Of a DNA stretch of 64,000 nt, positions 11,047 through 25,023 are shown one piece after another. The position numbers were made by a program, and so were the translations under genes. Source of the stretch: Paracyclopina nana (Eukaryota > Arthropoda > Copepoda > Cyclopoida > Cyclopettidae); NCBI GenBank assembly GCA_019096065.1, contig JAGUCH010000002.1:14830501-14894500 (forward strand). The letters run 5' to 3'. Numbering within the stretch: the stretch's first letter is position 1; every line of letters starts with the position of its first letter. Below the pieces are notes generated by a model. That model saw nothing but the letters and a program-made list of their open reading frames with translations, had not been told where the DNA came from and made no database searches.

Positions 11047-11155
11047 CACGTGTTCGAAATTTTCCGCCAAATAGTCGGTCTTGAAATATCAAAACAAAGT
11101 CGCCTTGGCGATCAAAAAGGTCGCGATTAAAATGTAAAAAATCCCGAAACTTGCA

Positions 11156-14100
11156 ATGGCAAGTGATGTGATAGCCATTTTTCGGTTCAAGGCCTCCGAG
11201 GCCGAAGATCCAGAGGCCGTTTTATCCTATTTGACTGGATTGGAGGATCAGCTAATGGCAATTCAATTTGCTGAAGCAGAATGGTCTGTGATTCACCAAA
11301 CGTTGATGGAAGATTTTTTGCCGTTTTTGGCTCGTCATGCGGGCGACAAGAGCCACGCACAAATACTTGTCAAGGCGATGGACTTGTTCAGTCTGAATGT
11401 AATCAATGACAAGCTTGAGGAGGCTCAGTGGCATGAGTTTTACAAGTTGGCTTTTAAGATGTTCAGGACCTCTGGAGTGAACCGAGCGCGAATTAGCGGG
11501 CTTGAACTGATCCAAACTCTTGTAAGAACCAAGCCACAAACGAAATTCGACGCCGATAAGCTGGTCAAGTCAATTTTCGGAATTTTGAGCCAGTCAGCAA
11601 AATCCAGTCCAACGCTTGTTCAGAGTTTAAACATCACCTTAGGAATCATCTGTAAGTTTCCAACTTATAAGCTGTCCAACAAAATTCAAAACTGTTCTCT
11701 TAGGTGAGTGCATGGGAGAAAAAGTCAGTCACCATGCCAAGACCGTCAAAAGGATGCTTATGAGTCAACTTAATGAGCAGATCAACTCAAAGGCCGCAAA
11801 AGTCGACATGAGCATAATTGATGGATGCCTTCGTGGCCTCGATTCTTGCCTGATGGCGTTTCCTATGAATGTCCCCGATGAGAAGGACCACAAAACTCAG
11901 CTGTATGATGCCTTGATCAAGTGTTCTCCTCTTCCAGAAGGGAATCTTAGAGAAAGAAGGCTGCAAAGAAGATCTGCTCTGCACTTATTTGCTAGGCACT
12001 GCCCCACGTGGAGTGATGAGCTAGTCCAGTTATCCGAATGCAAGCACTGGTACATAACTCTCAAAGAATGGTCTGAAAGTCCAAATTCGGAGGACCACAA
12101 ACTAGGGTGGAAGTGCTTAGTTGCCTTTCTAGACACAATTTCTGGCAAGTTTGATGAGGGTCATGAGGCGTCATTTGATTACCTGCTGAGAACCTTCACT
12201 GGAATCATCAGAAGCAACACTAGACAAAAAGAAGTCGTTTTGGCTATTTTGGGCTATGGATCATTGGCAGGCGCTTGCAAGCTATTCAAGGGACCTGGAG
12301 AATTGGCCAAGATGCTTTCTGAATTAGTGGGCAAAACATGCGAGGCTGTCAATGACACAAGCGAAATGAGCATTCATTTCCCCAGCCACTTAACTGCCAT
12401 TTCCAAAATTCTTGCTGTAGTCGAATCGGTGCCTGTTGACATCAAAATGGAGGTGGAATGCTTATTAGTCAACATGATCAAGAACTATCCTAGCTTGCCT
12501 CCACAATACAGGCCATTTGCGCATGAAGCTTTTAAGCGCACCTCCAAATTTGTTGGACTGAATAATGTTGTTTTTCAAGGCATCATCCACTCATGTTCAT
12601 TTCCTATTCTGATTGCCTCAGATGTGGCAGATGTGGTATCTACCAAAAGTTTCCTACCTTTTTGGCAAGATGTTGTTGAGGATGAGAATGCCAATAATGC
12701 CTTCATTCAAGCTATTTTGGACATCATTGATAAGCTCAATTTCGATACTGATGCCTATAAAGTTGTCATCAATGACAATAATCAGATAGTTCAAGAAACG
12801 CTTGAAGGAACTTTGACTCAGATCATCAAAGAACAAGCACAACCTGACTGGACAACCGGAATTTTGGTACAAAATTCAAGAAAGCCCAAAGTTTCCAAAG
12901 ATTTCACTATATTGGCAAACCTTGTGATTCTCTTTCAAATGAAGCTCCGTAGAGAAAATTGGATAAGTCAATGTTTGAAGTCTGTGATGATCAAATCCAC
13001 CCAGTATCCTGAGTTAAGTGGGTTCTATTCCATGTTGTCTGTGACTTTAGAGTCCATTCCAGATGGATTCTTTCAAGGCCCTCAATTAGACACATGCTCA
13101 AAATACCTGAAGGAAGTTTTAGAGAAGAGCCTCTCCTTTCAGCATGAACTACTCAAAGCTGTCTTGTCATTGATTGTGAAGCTTCCACTGAATCTAGTTC
13201 AAGTCTTGCTTGACTCTTTGCCTAAACCTGTTGCCAGAGTATTTAAGCAAGGCCATCTGGATCTTGTGGACAAGACATTGGATGCTTTGGCTGCTTGGAC
13301 CAAAGATCTGGGTCTTGATGCAATGAAACCTTTGTTTGAACAGGTGATTCCCTGTATGAAAGCCTTTTTAGATGAGGAGCAATCTGACCTTTGGGAAGAA
13401 GAAGAGCTAGTTAGAGTGAAAAAAAAGAAGACCATTGTCAGCATTGCTGATGAAACTGAGCAGGAGAAGGTTCAAAGGAAGATTCTTATTATGTTTGGCC
13501 AGCTTAGCAGTGACCTCCATTATCTTCTCTTACCAACTGAAGATGAGCAATCTGCTGCAGCAACAGCATGGGATCTTGAAAGGAAATTGGCCTTTGAAGT
13601 CCCCTTCCCAGATGTAAGGGTCAACATATTCTTGGATGACCTTTTGCCTAGGATAATTGAGCTGTCCTTGAATGCAAAGCAAAGGCGAACAAGAGTTGCA
13701 GCAGCTGAAGCTTTTTACTCAATTACTGTATACATGATTGGTAAAGATGCAACACAACCTGCTGGTTCACCAAGTTTCTCAAAGCTTAACAAAAAGTTGT
13801 TCCCAGTTATGCTCAAACTAGCTGGGGATGAAGATTCTGTCATTGGTCCAGGCCTTTTTGATAAACTTATGATGCAGGTAACTAGCAAGCATGTTTCTGC
13901 TTAGTTAATGTTACTCAGCTATTTTTTTTGCAGACAGTTCATTGGTACTCTGGCAAAGGACATCCAGATGGGGCTGCTGTTTTGGTTGACTCCATCTTGG
14001 ATGGATTGAGTTGCATTGATGACCCAAGGCTGATAATAACATCAAAGAGAATGCTTTTTGAGTACCTTAAATGGTCCATTAAGCAAGCTGCGGCCAACAA

Positions 14101-17100
14101 AGCAGTGAAAATCTTAATCACACGGTTGTACTCAATGTGGGTTCACCCAGATGACAGACTAAGACAGGCTGCTTCAGTGGCCTTGTGTAGCTTCTACACT
14201 CTTTTCAGGGAAGAGGATGACTTAGTGGAAGCTTTCACCATAGAGATGTTTGTACATGTGATGCACAGCATTGTGTTGAGTCACCCAAGTGTGTGCCAAG
14301 AGTCCAAAGATTGCATCAATCACCTGCTGAGAATAATCAAACAAAAGCGGCATTTATTTGAAAAAGAGAGCAACTTGAGAAGGATCCCAAGAGACTTTGC
14401 TTTTGGCAGCAATGGAGCTGTTAAGGACCTGATTGATTGGCTGATACCTTGGACAATGAAGACTGAAACAGAAGCCAGACACCATGCAATGGAAGTTGTC
14501 TACTCATTGGCGACAGATATCAGGAAAAGTGTTGCTAACCACATCAATGAGCTTCTGCATCATGTTAACACATTTCATGGTGACATTGATGACTATATGG
14601 GGTCCCTGGAATTAGCCTTTTGGTTAGTAAATCAGAGAGTTGTTGATGCAACAGAGATCTGTGTTGGGGATCAATTAGCTAGTGAATTGATGGATCAGGA
14701 GCCAAAAAACTCTACTTTGATTGTGAGATACCTAGATTGGCTGACATTGAAACCATCTTTGGCAGCTGATGACATAAAGCTTATTGAAATGGCTTTGCTA
14801 TGTCCATCCAAGCTGGGATTTGACCCTAGAAGCCAACTTAAATTGAGAGACTTTATGGTGCCAATCGTCAAAAGAATTCCATTGGAATGCCTGTTCGAGG
14901 CCAACTTCAGCCAAGCCTGTTCATCCTTCACAAAAGGCCTATTGACTACTGAGCTGCTCGAGACTCTGCAGTGCCTTAATTTCCTCAAGACCCGACAGAA
15001 AATTATGCGTCTAGACTTTGATATAAATGCAGTTATCTCTGTTCTGATGACATCAAGCAGTCCACATTCTGACATCTGCATGGAAATGATTGATTTGGTG
15101 AGCTTTCTTTCAAGTAAAGTTCTCCTAATGTTGGCTGACATGCCTGCCATCCTGCAGTTGTATGAAAATTGTATTTTCACCAACATGCTGTCATGGAATG
15201 TGGAAGAAGTCATTGCAAATGTCAGGTTGCCATTGATGGTGAGATTAGCACGATTTGCTTCATCATTCAAAGCCAAAGAAGTATCAGTCAAATTTGCTCA
15301 ACTGGCTGTCAAATTTTGGGATAAGTTTACTGATACTCATCAACCAAAGCTGTGCATCTACTTGTGCAAGTATCTTGCAATGATCAGTTCCCAAGACGTA
15401 ATGAATCATTCAAGAATTGGAGACTGGTTTTGCTCAGAAGTATTGTCTAGTGCTGGAACGCCTATTAAAGTGAAAGCAGAAGCTTTGGTTCTACTCCCTG
15501 TGTTTTTAAAGAATGTCAACATCAGAGCTGCTCTTAAAGCCTTACAAAAACAGCATTTTCCGTTGAAGTCAAGAGAAGACCTTGTGATGGGCACCACTGA
15601 GTACAATGACTACACATCAGTTTTTGAAAGGCTTTGTAATACACTGGAAGGAAGTGGCACGGAAATTGTATTTGACATTTTTCTGACCACAGTTTGCCGA
15701 GAGGATGATCACATTTGCAAAGACTTGGTGACAGCAAGTGTTGAAAAGTGCCCAAACAAGCTGAATTTGCTCAAAGAAGCTTTCTCAAACATTCTTAAAA
15801 ATGACAGTGAAAAGAAATGCGAGTTCAATTTGAGGATATGCTCCTCATTGATCATCCCATTGCTCAGGGGGAGCTGTAAGCAAATTCTTTTGGATTTCTT
15901 TCCTGATGTTATGCAACAGCTGATTGAGTGGAGCAAGGAACATCTGATGATTGGCAATGAAGTTGAGAATAAAAGAGTGCTGGCAAACAGAATTGTGGCA
16001 TTTAAAATGATGGCTGAATTGTATGCAATCTGCCCAAAAGAGCTGGTACACTCAAAACCATCTAAAATAACTAAAGCTGCATATGAATGCTTGAAAGGGG
16101 CTGAGTACCATGGCAAGGAGCTGTCTCAATTTCTGGTGAAGCACCTCAAAAAAATTAGAACTGAATCAATGATTGGAAGCTCTGACACATTGAATGACTT
16201 GTTTCGAAAGATGCAGTGTGAGGCCTTGAACACTATGATCTCAGTCATAAGTTGCATCCAAGATCAAGAAAAGATGTACTACAGCTTTCTGTTCAAAGAG
16301 GATGAAAAAAATGGGGAGTACATTTGGCAGAGGATTGTTGATGTGCTAACTCCTTTTGCCTTTTCTATTGAGCTTTCTGAGATTCCTGTAAAAAGGAAAG
16401 TTGTAGCAGCTGTGAGAAAATCTGAAACTTGTGATACTGGTGCACCTGCTCATAGAGTTTCACATTTTTTGTCTGATTCAAGCCTTAGCCAAGACGTCAA
16501 TTCATATGACTTTCATGAAAGTCTAGTAAGCAGAACCATTGAAACTGAGGAAGAAGTGAAAATAGAAGAAAATATTGTTCCCCATTTTCATGTGGAGCTT
16601 GAACAAGACCACTTTGGTGAGCATGAATGCATGCCATCATTGATAGCACTTATCAACCACATGTTTGTGTCGAAGATTTTCAAATTGAATGATACTCTAC
16701 CTGATTGGATTGCCTCAATAAGGGAAAGAATCAAGTCAGCTGGCACTCATGCAAACGTCAAGCTTTTTCTGCTTAAGCTCATTCTGAATTGCTCAAGTGT
16801 ATTTCAAAATTATGCAAGTCACCTGACTGTCGACATTCTCAGAGTTGTACTTGCTCAGCAAACTTGGCAAGGTTCACCACTCATCAACTACTTCAGCCTG
16901 GATATTATAGCCATGCTTCTATCCTGGTCTGGAACTTCCACCAACAGTGTAACAATGAAGACTTTGGCCTCCAATTTATTTGAAGCGTTGGCTCAAGCTG
17001 CATCTGAAAGTCGAGAAATTGCCAAGTACATCCTTGAGATCATTAGCTTGATGTGCCAAAAATGGAAGCCTTCCATCACCATAAACTACCATTGCATTCA

Positions 17101-20100
17101 CAGGCTGTTCACTAGCTCTGATGAATTAGTTTGCAACTTTGGTATTCAGCTCCTTGGTGTTTTGATATCATCAGGCCTTCCACCTTATGAGGACTCAGTT
17201 TCATTGAGCATTGAAAAATATTTCCAAGGCCTATCCCTCCAAATGAATACCAACCACAAGAAAGAAATTTACCAAGCAGCTGCAGAAGTGTTGGGAATGT
17301 CCCTTGAATATTTCAAGGAAAATAACTTGGACAAGAAGTGTGATGTTGTCTTTGACATTGCTTGTATGCAACTAGAAATGCTCACCAGACTTTCACCAAA
17401 GTTTCTTCATTGCTTATACATGGCTCATTTGCACTTTCCAAACATTATGTGCAAGTTTGCTAAATATATCATGTACTCGCTCCCTCAAATTCAAAAGGGT
17501 GAACCATTAAAGCAAGCTATTGCTATGTTTGGGGGAGCTGTGCCATTCTTTATGGAAAATGTCAAACATGGTGAGAAATGGGAAAGTGAAATCAACACAT
17601 CCAAGATAAGACATTTCATGATGGGAGAGGGCAATGTGGATTGCCAATTGGCTGCTCTGGACTCAATGGAGAAGGCTGCAAGAGCTTTTGTTGCTACAAG
17701 TCTAAAATCTACCCAAGCTTTCCTCAATGACCTAGCAGTGCTTAGTCACCATGTGAATGTGAAAGTTAGATTTAAGGTTTTCTCCATATTGACTTGGATG
17801 ACCTCTGAAAAGGTTGATGGTGTTGAAGATTTGTTGCTCAAAGGTCTTGGTGACCCTGACCCTTCTATTTCAAGTGTGGTGAAGGAACTTGTGAAAGTGC
17901 ATTGGCTTGATGATGACAACCTCACATCAATTGAGAAAATTTTTGTGCTGCTTCAGAAAGGACTCAGAAGAGACACTGAAGCTCAATTTCTTGGCATATT
18001 TGGAGATCTTATGCTGAGACTTCTGGAAAAAGGCTCTGAGTATTCACGAAAGCTTTTCAGTCAGCCTCTGGACAAATGTGCTAATTTTGTGAAAGCTGAC
18101 ATCAATACTTCTTGGAAATCCCAATATGAGGCTGGGGTTTTGACACCTCTGTATGCAGAAACTTTGTCCTCTCAACAAAATTTAACACAGTTCAGTTACA
18201 CTCCTCAATTAAGGGCCACTCAGCCCAATGGAGTTCTAGATTTTGCCCCAACTCAAGGGGGGACCATGGAAGAGCAAAGGCCATTGCAAAAGCAGTTTTT
18301 GTCTTCCCTGTATGATTCTGGTCAATTCAAAGTTGACAACAAATTGGATGGTAACTTTGGTGCAGTAAGCAGTGCCAAAAATGAGATTCAAATTGATGTT
18401 AATGACATGGGTAGGGTCAGAGTTGGCAAACGGTTTGAAGCTAAAAGGAATCAAAATCACATGGAACTTCAAGAAAGAACTAAAGCTAAATTTTCAAAAC
18501 TTCATCAAAGAAGAATGACTAAACAAGAACTCATTGAAAGGGAAAAACAGGGTAGAAAGCAAGCTCAAGTCACCCTGATGAGGTCCTACAGACTAGGAGA
18601 CTTACCTGATATTGAAATCACCACAGCTGATCTTGTCAAGCCAATGCAAACCTTGTGCCTCAAAGACAGTCAGTTTGCTAGAAAAATGTCCTCTCTCATT
18701 CTCTCTGATATTTTGGCCAACCATAAAGATCAAAAGACTGATCAGTTTGCCAAGCAACTTGCAGAGGCTTTGATGAGGGGCAAATCTAGCAACAAGAATT
18801 TGACGGCTGGACTTCTTGAGCCTTTTCTCAGAGATGTTGGCAGTATCCAAGCATACCTGGATCCAGAATATATCACTGAAGCTTGTATGGGCTGTGATCT
18901 TCAAGTGCTTGGTATATTGGCACTAGAACAGTTTCACCACCCCCAACTAAAGCAGGTTCAAGAACCTCCTACAAAGAAGTTGAAGGGAGAGCCCAATGTG
19001 ACTATGCCACTAATTGAGCTATATAAGAGTATTGGAGATCACAGCTCTGCCAATGGCCTGTACTTGCAACAATCTCAGCTGAATGATAAAGCAGTTGAGG
19101 CATTGAACTTGGAAGCTCTTGGCAAGCTTAAATCAGCCAAGAAGAAGTACATTGAATTGACAGAGAAATCAGTGAGTCAAACTGAAAGAAAGCTTTGGTT
19201 GGATTGTTGCATTGATGCTATGGAAAAGTTATCACTTTGGAAGGAAATTGATGAGATAGTTGATGAAAAATGGCCTCAGGGTGTGGCTCACAGCAAGTGG
19301 AGCCAAACTTTTCTACTTCCAAGGTACATCTCCAGCCTGCATCACTTGCAGATTGAAAACAATTCTCAGAAGTTGTTTGAATTTTGCAAATCAGCCAGTG
19401 AAGATGTCTTGGCTTCATTAGCTCATGAGAGAGCTTTGCTGTTTTTTACCAAAGGCAAGTTGGCTGAGTCAAACTTACTAGAGCTAAGAAAGTTGAACGA
19501 ATGCTTACAAATGTGGAGCTCAAGAAATGTCATGGATATTCAGTCACAAAAGAAAATTATCCATTCCTTACAAAGAACTGCCCTCTTTTTTGAAAGAGAC
19601 AATTTACAAGAAATTTGCCACTTGCTAGATGAGGACTTGCAAGCTGCGGACCATTTGATGGCTGACTGGAAGTTAATCAAGGGAAAGTATGATAATTCTG
19701 CCCTTCTCAAAATGTGTGACATTAGCATTCAGCAAAAGCTTTGTAATGTGGCCATCCGAATGTTGGACTTAGGGAAGAAATTCAACAAAACTGAACATTA
19801 CTTGGCTTGTGAAGTAAAGGCAACTGTGTGTAAAAGCCTTGATACTGAAAGTAGCCTTGATTTTCACACAAGATTTGGCGCACTTTATAGGAAATTCATT
19901 GTTGTGGAGAAACATTTTCAAGCTGACATCTTACATGGACTGGCCATGTTATTGAAGAAAACCAGTTTAGACGAAAATCTGGAGATAGCCAACTTGCTCA
20001 CAATTTTGAGTGAAAAAGCAGAAAAAGTAGAGCATTTCAAAAAGATGCTTCAAGACGCTGGTGAAGTTGAGACAATGGATGACTTGATTTATTTTTTTGA

Positions 20101-22051
20101 AGACAAGTCAATTAACATGAAGCTTGAGCAAGCCAGTAAACTCTCTTGCCAAGAACTCTTTTCAATTGCTGAGTTTGCCTACAGCCTTCTCAAAGATTTC
20201 CCAGACAAAGCTTGTGAAAGCATGGCTACTATTGCAATCAAAGTCCATGGATCTTGTATGAAACAAGGCTGCAACAAAGCCATTAATCTATTTCCAAAAT
20301 TGCTTCTGCTTATGGAGGGTCTTGCCAAAGATGGCTCTTTCACAGATGTCTTTCAAGAGTCAATGAGAGGAGTACCAGCATGGACATTACTGACCTGGAG
20401 CAGTCAGCTATTGTCTTTGCTCCACTCTGAAGTGATGAAAAAAGTTGTCCAACCACTTGTCATTATGTTGGCGCAAGCATATCCACAAGCTTTGTGGTTT
20501 TCCTACAACTTTGTGAGGCAAGATGTAAAGACCAAGAGCCAGCATCTAAATGAATTGCTAGAAATGCCAATTCATGTGAAGAAGCTTGTCTCTGAATTTG
20601 AGCAAGTGGCCAGTCTTGAGGTTGTTACAGCTGATTTTATAAAAAAGTGCCAGAAGTATGCTAATGATGGGCCAAAAGTGAAGCACTTGTATGTTGACTT
20701 TAAAAAAAGCCACTATGACACCACCCAAAGAAATGCCAAAAAGTTATTCTTTAATGACAAAGTGAAGAGGCTCCTGGATGAATTGGCCAAAAACCCTTCA
20801 AGGAAAAAAGACTGGTCAAAGTCTTTGATGGAATGCTTTCCAAAAAATCAGTACCCAAAGGTTACTCATTTGGGAGATTTTTCTTCCTTTTTAGCTAATT
20901 TCATGAAAACTTCATTGGCTGACAGCATGGAGATACCTGGCCAGTATGATGCTTGCAAGAGTGAACCTAATAACTTGGTGAAGATAGCTGCATTTAAGCC
21001 AGTCATTACAACTTTCTCATCTATAAGGAGGCCTATCAAGATCTCCATTGTAGGTGACAATGGCAAAACTTATGACTACATTATCAAATTTGGAGAAGAC
21101 ATCAGGCAAGATCAGAGAATTCAACAGGTTTTTAGAGTCTGCAGCCAATTCTTTGAATCTCCTATGGTCACATACAATGTCATCCCCATCAACCATTCCC
21201 TTGGATTGCTACAATTTGTCCCTAACACTTCAACCCTGAAGCAATTGGTGAAAATGGGACCAAATGATGACTTTGGAGTTCGCTTTGAGAACTTACATCG
21301 TCATTTTAAAGCTGGCCCTGAAAGAAATAGGGCAAAATTTGATGATGCAGTCAAGGGTGGCAAACATCGTTTGAGGGAAGCTTTCCTCAAGATGAGTAGC
21401 TCATACGAAGGCTTCTTTTTTCTCAGGAGCAATTTCATGGTCAGTCATGCTCAAGTGTGCATTGTGGGCTACATCTTGGGCATTGGAGACAGGCACGGAG
21501 AAAACATGCTCATAAGCCTGCAAAGCGGCAAAAGTATTGCCATTGACTTTGGCTATTCTTTTGGAAGTGCATTTCTATTGGCTATTGCAGAAATGGTGCC
21601 TTTCAGATTCACTCCACAAATTCAGGGTCTCATGGCTCCATTTAAATCTGAAGGACCTTTCAAGGACACCATGATCAAGTGTTTGCAAAAGTTGAGAGAT
21701 CATGAGGATATCTTGATTTCCACTCTGTCAATCTTTATCAAAGAGCCAACCCTGGATTGGATCAATGAGAGCTGTCAGGTGAAAGACAACAGTGAGGATT
21801 TTGCTAACAAAAGGATTGTCACAGTGAAAGAAAAACTCTACTACCACCCAGGTGTCATGATCAACGAACAAATTCAAAGCTACTACAAACATGCTGTCTT
21901 TAAACCTGCCATGAGTGAGCTTGTGCTGAAAGGACAAAAAGATGAAAAAGTGCAAATCAACGAGGATGTAATTGTGAGCAAACTGATTGACTTGGCCACT
22001 GATGGGGCAATTTTGTCATCCCTGTATTTTGGCTGGGCGCCTCACATTTGA
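11156..22051 (+). CDS. PRKDC: DNA-PKcs, DNA-dependent protein kinase catalytic subunit
   Basis: Exons are 11156-11651, 11704-13877 and 13934-22051, with 52 and 56 bp introns in phases 1 and 0, giving 3595 residues (human 4128). The first 2200 residues are alpha-solenoid, with blocks such as RLAFE-type VPFPDVRVNIFLDDLLPRI near 800. An SQ/TQ cluster follows (about residues 2299-2335: SSQQ, LTQF, RATQP, APTQGG), at the place of the human ABCDE autophosphorylation cluster. The FAT region and PI3K-like kinase domain come next, with GEDIRQDQR, catalytic loop GIGDRHGENM (about residue 3408) and IDFGYSF (about 3427). The chain ends in a FATC domain (SSLYFGWAPHI). DNA-PKcs joins Ku at double-strand breaks for end joining. 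The 8.1 kb final exon is exceptional for this gene. Confidence 0.95.
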
Positions 22052-22146
22052 ACCACTACTAAAAAACGTTGAATACTATAAATGATTTATTTTTTAGATT
22101 GTTCTTGTATTTTTTATAGCTGAGAATGGCACAGCAGAAACACTGC

Positions 22147-22819
22147 TTAAGATTGCTGCTCTGGTTCAAGAGGCTTGTAGTAAACTTGGGCTTCTGCTTC
22201 TGGCAAAGGCTTGTAGTACACTTTGGGCTCAGGTGCATTTTCTAACGGCTTGTAGTACACTTCTCCCACTTTGGGCTGTGCCTCATCCTTTTTAACCTCT
22301 TCCGCCTTGAATTCTAGCTTAGTTTCCACTTGGGAGCTCTCGGCTGTCTCATAGGTCCTTTGTGTCACAGGATAGGATGGGGTAAAAGCTTTAGGCTGCT
22401 GTTGCTGCTGGTAAGGCCTAGCTTCCCCCTCATAGGTCACTTCTGCCTTATAACCTTTGCTCAACAGAAAATTGCGGATATTAGGATACAGTGTTTTATT
22501 AAGTTGTGAGGTTACCATGTGCATCCACTGTGTATGATACTTTTTGGGTTCTGCCGTCAGGAAGCAGGACAAAGTATGATCCCACTGTGCTGTCCCCATC
22601 TCGAGATTCTTTTTGCCCAAAATTATTGTTGGATGGTTGATCATAGACGTTCCACGTAAAATCATATTTGGCAGGAATCTCTACTGGTTGAGCATGGGAA
22701 TCGCCCATGACCAATAAGAAATTAGGCGCTGACAAAACCAAAATGGCCGCACAGATTATCTACAATTGAACGTGTTTTGAGGTTAACTTAATTAACTTAT
22801 CAATTCCTACCTTTTTCAT
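22147..22819 (-). CDS. Pro-resilin-like cuticle protein with RR chitin-binding domain
   Basis: Exons are 22811-22819 (only MKK), 22516-22759 and 22147-22454, with 51 and 61 bp introns, giving 186 residues. A tiny first exon that splits the signal peptide is typical of arthropod cuticle genes. The signal peptide continues IICAAILVLSAPNF. The extended R&R consensus is at residues about 35-100: KYDFTWNVYD, RDGDSTVGSYFVLLPDGRTQ, KVSYTVDAHG, then YKAEVTYEGEARPY across the second junction. A glutamine run and three VYYKPL repeats close the protein. It should bind chitin in extracellular cuticle. It is tail-to-tail with PRKDC, with 95 bp between stops. Confidence 0.88.
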
Positions 22820-22872
22820 GATTTCAGAAGCGTTGAAGTTGAACTAATGCTGGTGGTTGCATCCATTGACGT

Positions 22873-22880
22873 TTTTATAG
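22873..22880 (-). promoter_or_regulatory. TATA box of the cuticle gene
   Basis: TATAAAAA on the minus strand, 53 nt upstream of the start codon. This places transcription start about 20-25 nt before the ATG. Confidence 0.55.
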
Positions 22881-23973
22881 TATAGCAATCCACGAGCGCT
22901 TCATGTCAAATAAGCAAAGCTTGCCCGAGCCTCGATGCGTTCAAGGATTGGCCCATTATTGCCGAAATGACTGGCGCGAATCAGCGATTCTTAAAAGCGC
23001 TATCGGCATGCAAAATCCCAACGAATAATCTCCATAGGTAAATTGATTTTAATAAGATGCCATTTTTCACATTCCTTTGGTCGTTTTGCGCATCTGACCT
23101 AGAAATTATGCACTTGCGCGCAGATAAATCAATCGCGGAAAAATATTGGCTGCATTTCTCGTCAAATGACTGCATCTTATAGTATGCAACAAAGAGATTT
23201 TACGATTTCGCGGAAAATCAAAAGGACATTAAATGTTTCCCACGAAACCATACCATATTGTTTTTCCGGTACAAAAATGGAGCCAACAAGAGTTGCTGAT
23301 CATAAAAGTTAATAATGTTTGTGCGGTTCTTCAGTTCAATGAGTTGCCAACACCATTTTAGCAACTGACCTTGTCATCGTCGTCACCGATGAAATTATCG
23401 AGTGCTTTGATCCATTTTACGCCTCTTTGGCCATCATAGTATAGTTACTCTGTAGTGGGAAGCAAAATTGTCCCACTAATTGAATTTTTAGCAATATGTT
23501 CCTACTCTAACGCGCAACATAGAGAAGCATGATTTGCGTTTTCTATAAAAGTATAATTAGCATGCAATTTGTTGTGATAAGTGCTGTGCAAGGTCAAGAT
23601 CAGACTTTTCTTTTTTCAAATTATACTTTTGTATTGCAATAGGTTTTACCATTTAAAAGAATGAATCATAGTTAGAGGCCTCGAAATAAATTAATTCAAT
23701 TACGATTCTTCAGGGGACAGTGACACGACCATGTAAAATGTTCAGATGTTAGCTAACCTTAAAAATCATGTGAGATGTGAACCAATTTTTTGCTTTTTTG
23801 TGCTTTGTCTGCAAATTGCATCTGACTCTAACTGTGCGAAAATCATCATCCAATGTCAGTCTTTTGAAGGATGGCCTCAATTTTCGAATCTTTAGCTTAT
23901 TTTCCAGTTGCATGAGTTAGCAAAAGCTAGATGCTATTTGTCATTGTGGGATAATAGCCCAAACTTTTTATTA
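22881..23973. other. Intergenic, AT-rich, nothing recognised
   Basis: About 1.1 kb without supported exons, RNA genes or clear repeats on either strand. Confidence 0.5.
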
Positions 23974-24979
23974 TCAAATCAAATGTGGCGGCTTGTAGCT
24001 CTTTGGCTTTTCTGCACATTTGTATAATTCCGCGCAAGGTTGGTCATTCAGACTTCCTTGCAAGCCAGCTTTACCAGTTCCAGAGTGTTGAGTTGAGTTT
24101 AGAGAGGTCAGCCAGGACTCGGCATTCGAGCTAAAAAAGAATTACATTAAAACCTTCACATGGAAAGTTTAAATCTCACCTTGCCACCTTTGCGAGCATC
24201 TTCCCAACTGGCCCCAATCTAGCTGCTTCATAAGAGGCCTCACATATGAACAAATTGGAGCACTCAGAGCTGCTGGCATCCATGGCGTTCAGAAAGCCTC
24301 TTAACATGCTGTAACTGGCTAAAGTAGCTTCTTTTCCGTAATTAGCATTGAAAGTGCATGCCGCGTCTGGACCAAAGAGTCTGAAAGGAACATTTCGTCA
24401 TTGGCTGTGAGTGAAATGCTAAAAAAAAGTACTCACTCTCTTTTTCTCCTCCTTTTCCCTCCTCCTCCAGCTTGATTCATCATGAGTAAATTAGCTGCTG
24501 CCAATAAAAAAGCCAGAAAGCCAAACACAGAAAATGCATCACTATTGCAACCACCTGATCTTGGTGACCTAAGCATAACTTTACCCATTAGAATGGTGAG
24601 TAAATGCGAAAAACTGCGTTTAAAGAGCTTACCCATGTCTTTGCGTGACAAGTTCACTAATGAATGGAATGTTCCAATCGTTTTGCTCCAAACTTAATTC
24701 AAATGTTGACCTTAGGCTTTGAGGAAGTCCGATCAAGTCATAAACATTTTCCATCAATGGAAAAGTAGAATTCATGTTGCTGCTTTTGGCTAGCTGAGGG
24801 TAAGAATGAAGTGAGCGCGTATAACAGTATAATGATGAGTCCAGTTATACTTCCTTGCCTCTGTTTGCAACTCTTGTAGGAAAATTGGTTTCCCAATAAA
24901 AGAAATATGCTATTGATACAAATAGGCAGCCACGCAGAGACCACAATTCCTCGGAGAAGTTATAGCAATTAATATGCAT
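23974..24979 (-). CDS. Unrecognised membrane or secreted protein with conserved cysteines
   Basis: Five exons fit in phase: 24851-24979, 24633-24793, 24437-24568, 24180-24380 and 23974-24130. Each has GT-AG borders with introns of 49-64 bp, giving 259 residues. Exon 3 encodes a hydrophobic helix (AFSVFGFLAFLLAAANLLMM) followed by a KRRRKR basic cluster that could be a furin-type site. Exon 4 carries LFGPDAAC, SSECSNLFICEASYEAARLG, and exon 5 DQPCAELYKCAEKP, a cysteine spacing seen in arthropod extracellular proteins of unknown function. The two most 5' exons rest only on phase agreement. AATAAA follows the stop codon at once. I do not recognise the family. Confidence 0.6.
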
Positions 24980-25023
24980 GGTCAGATCGATACAAAAAAG
25001 TAGCGTTTTCAAAAACTCCTGGT

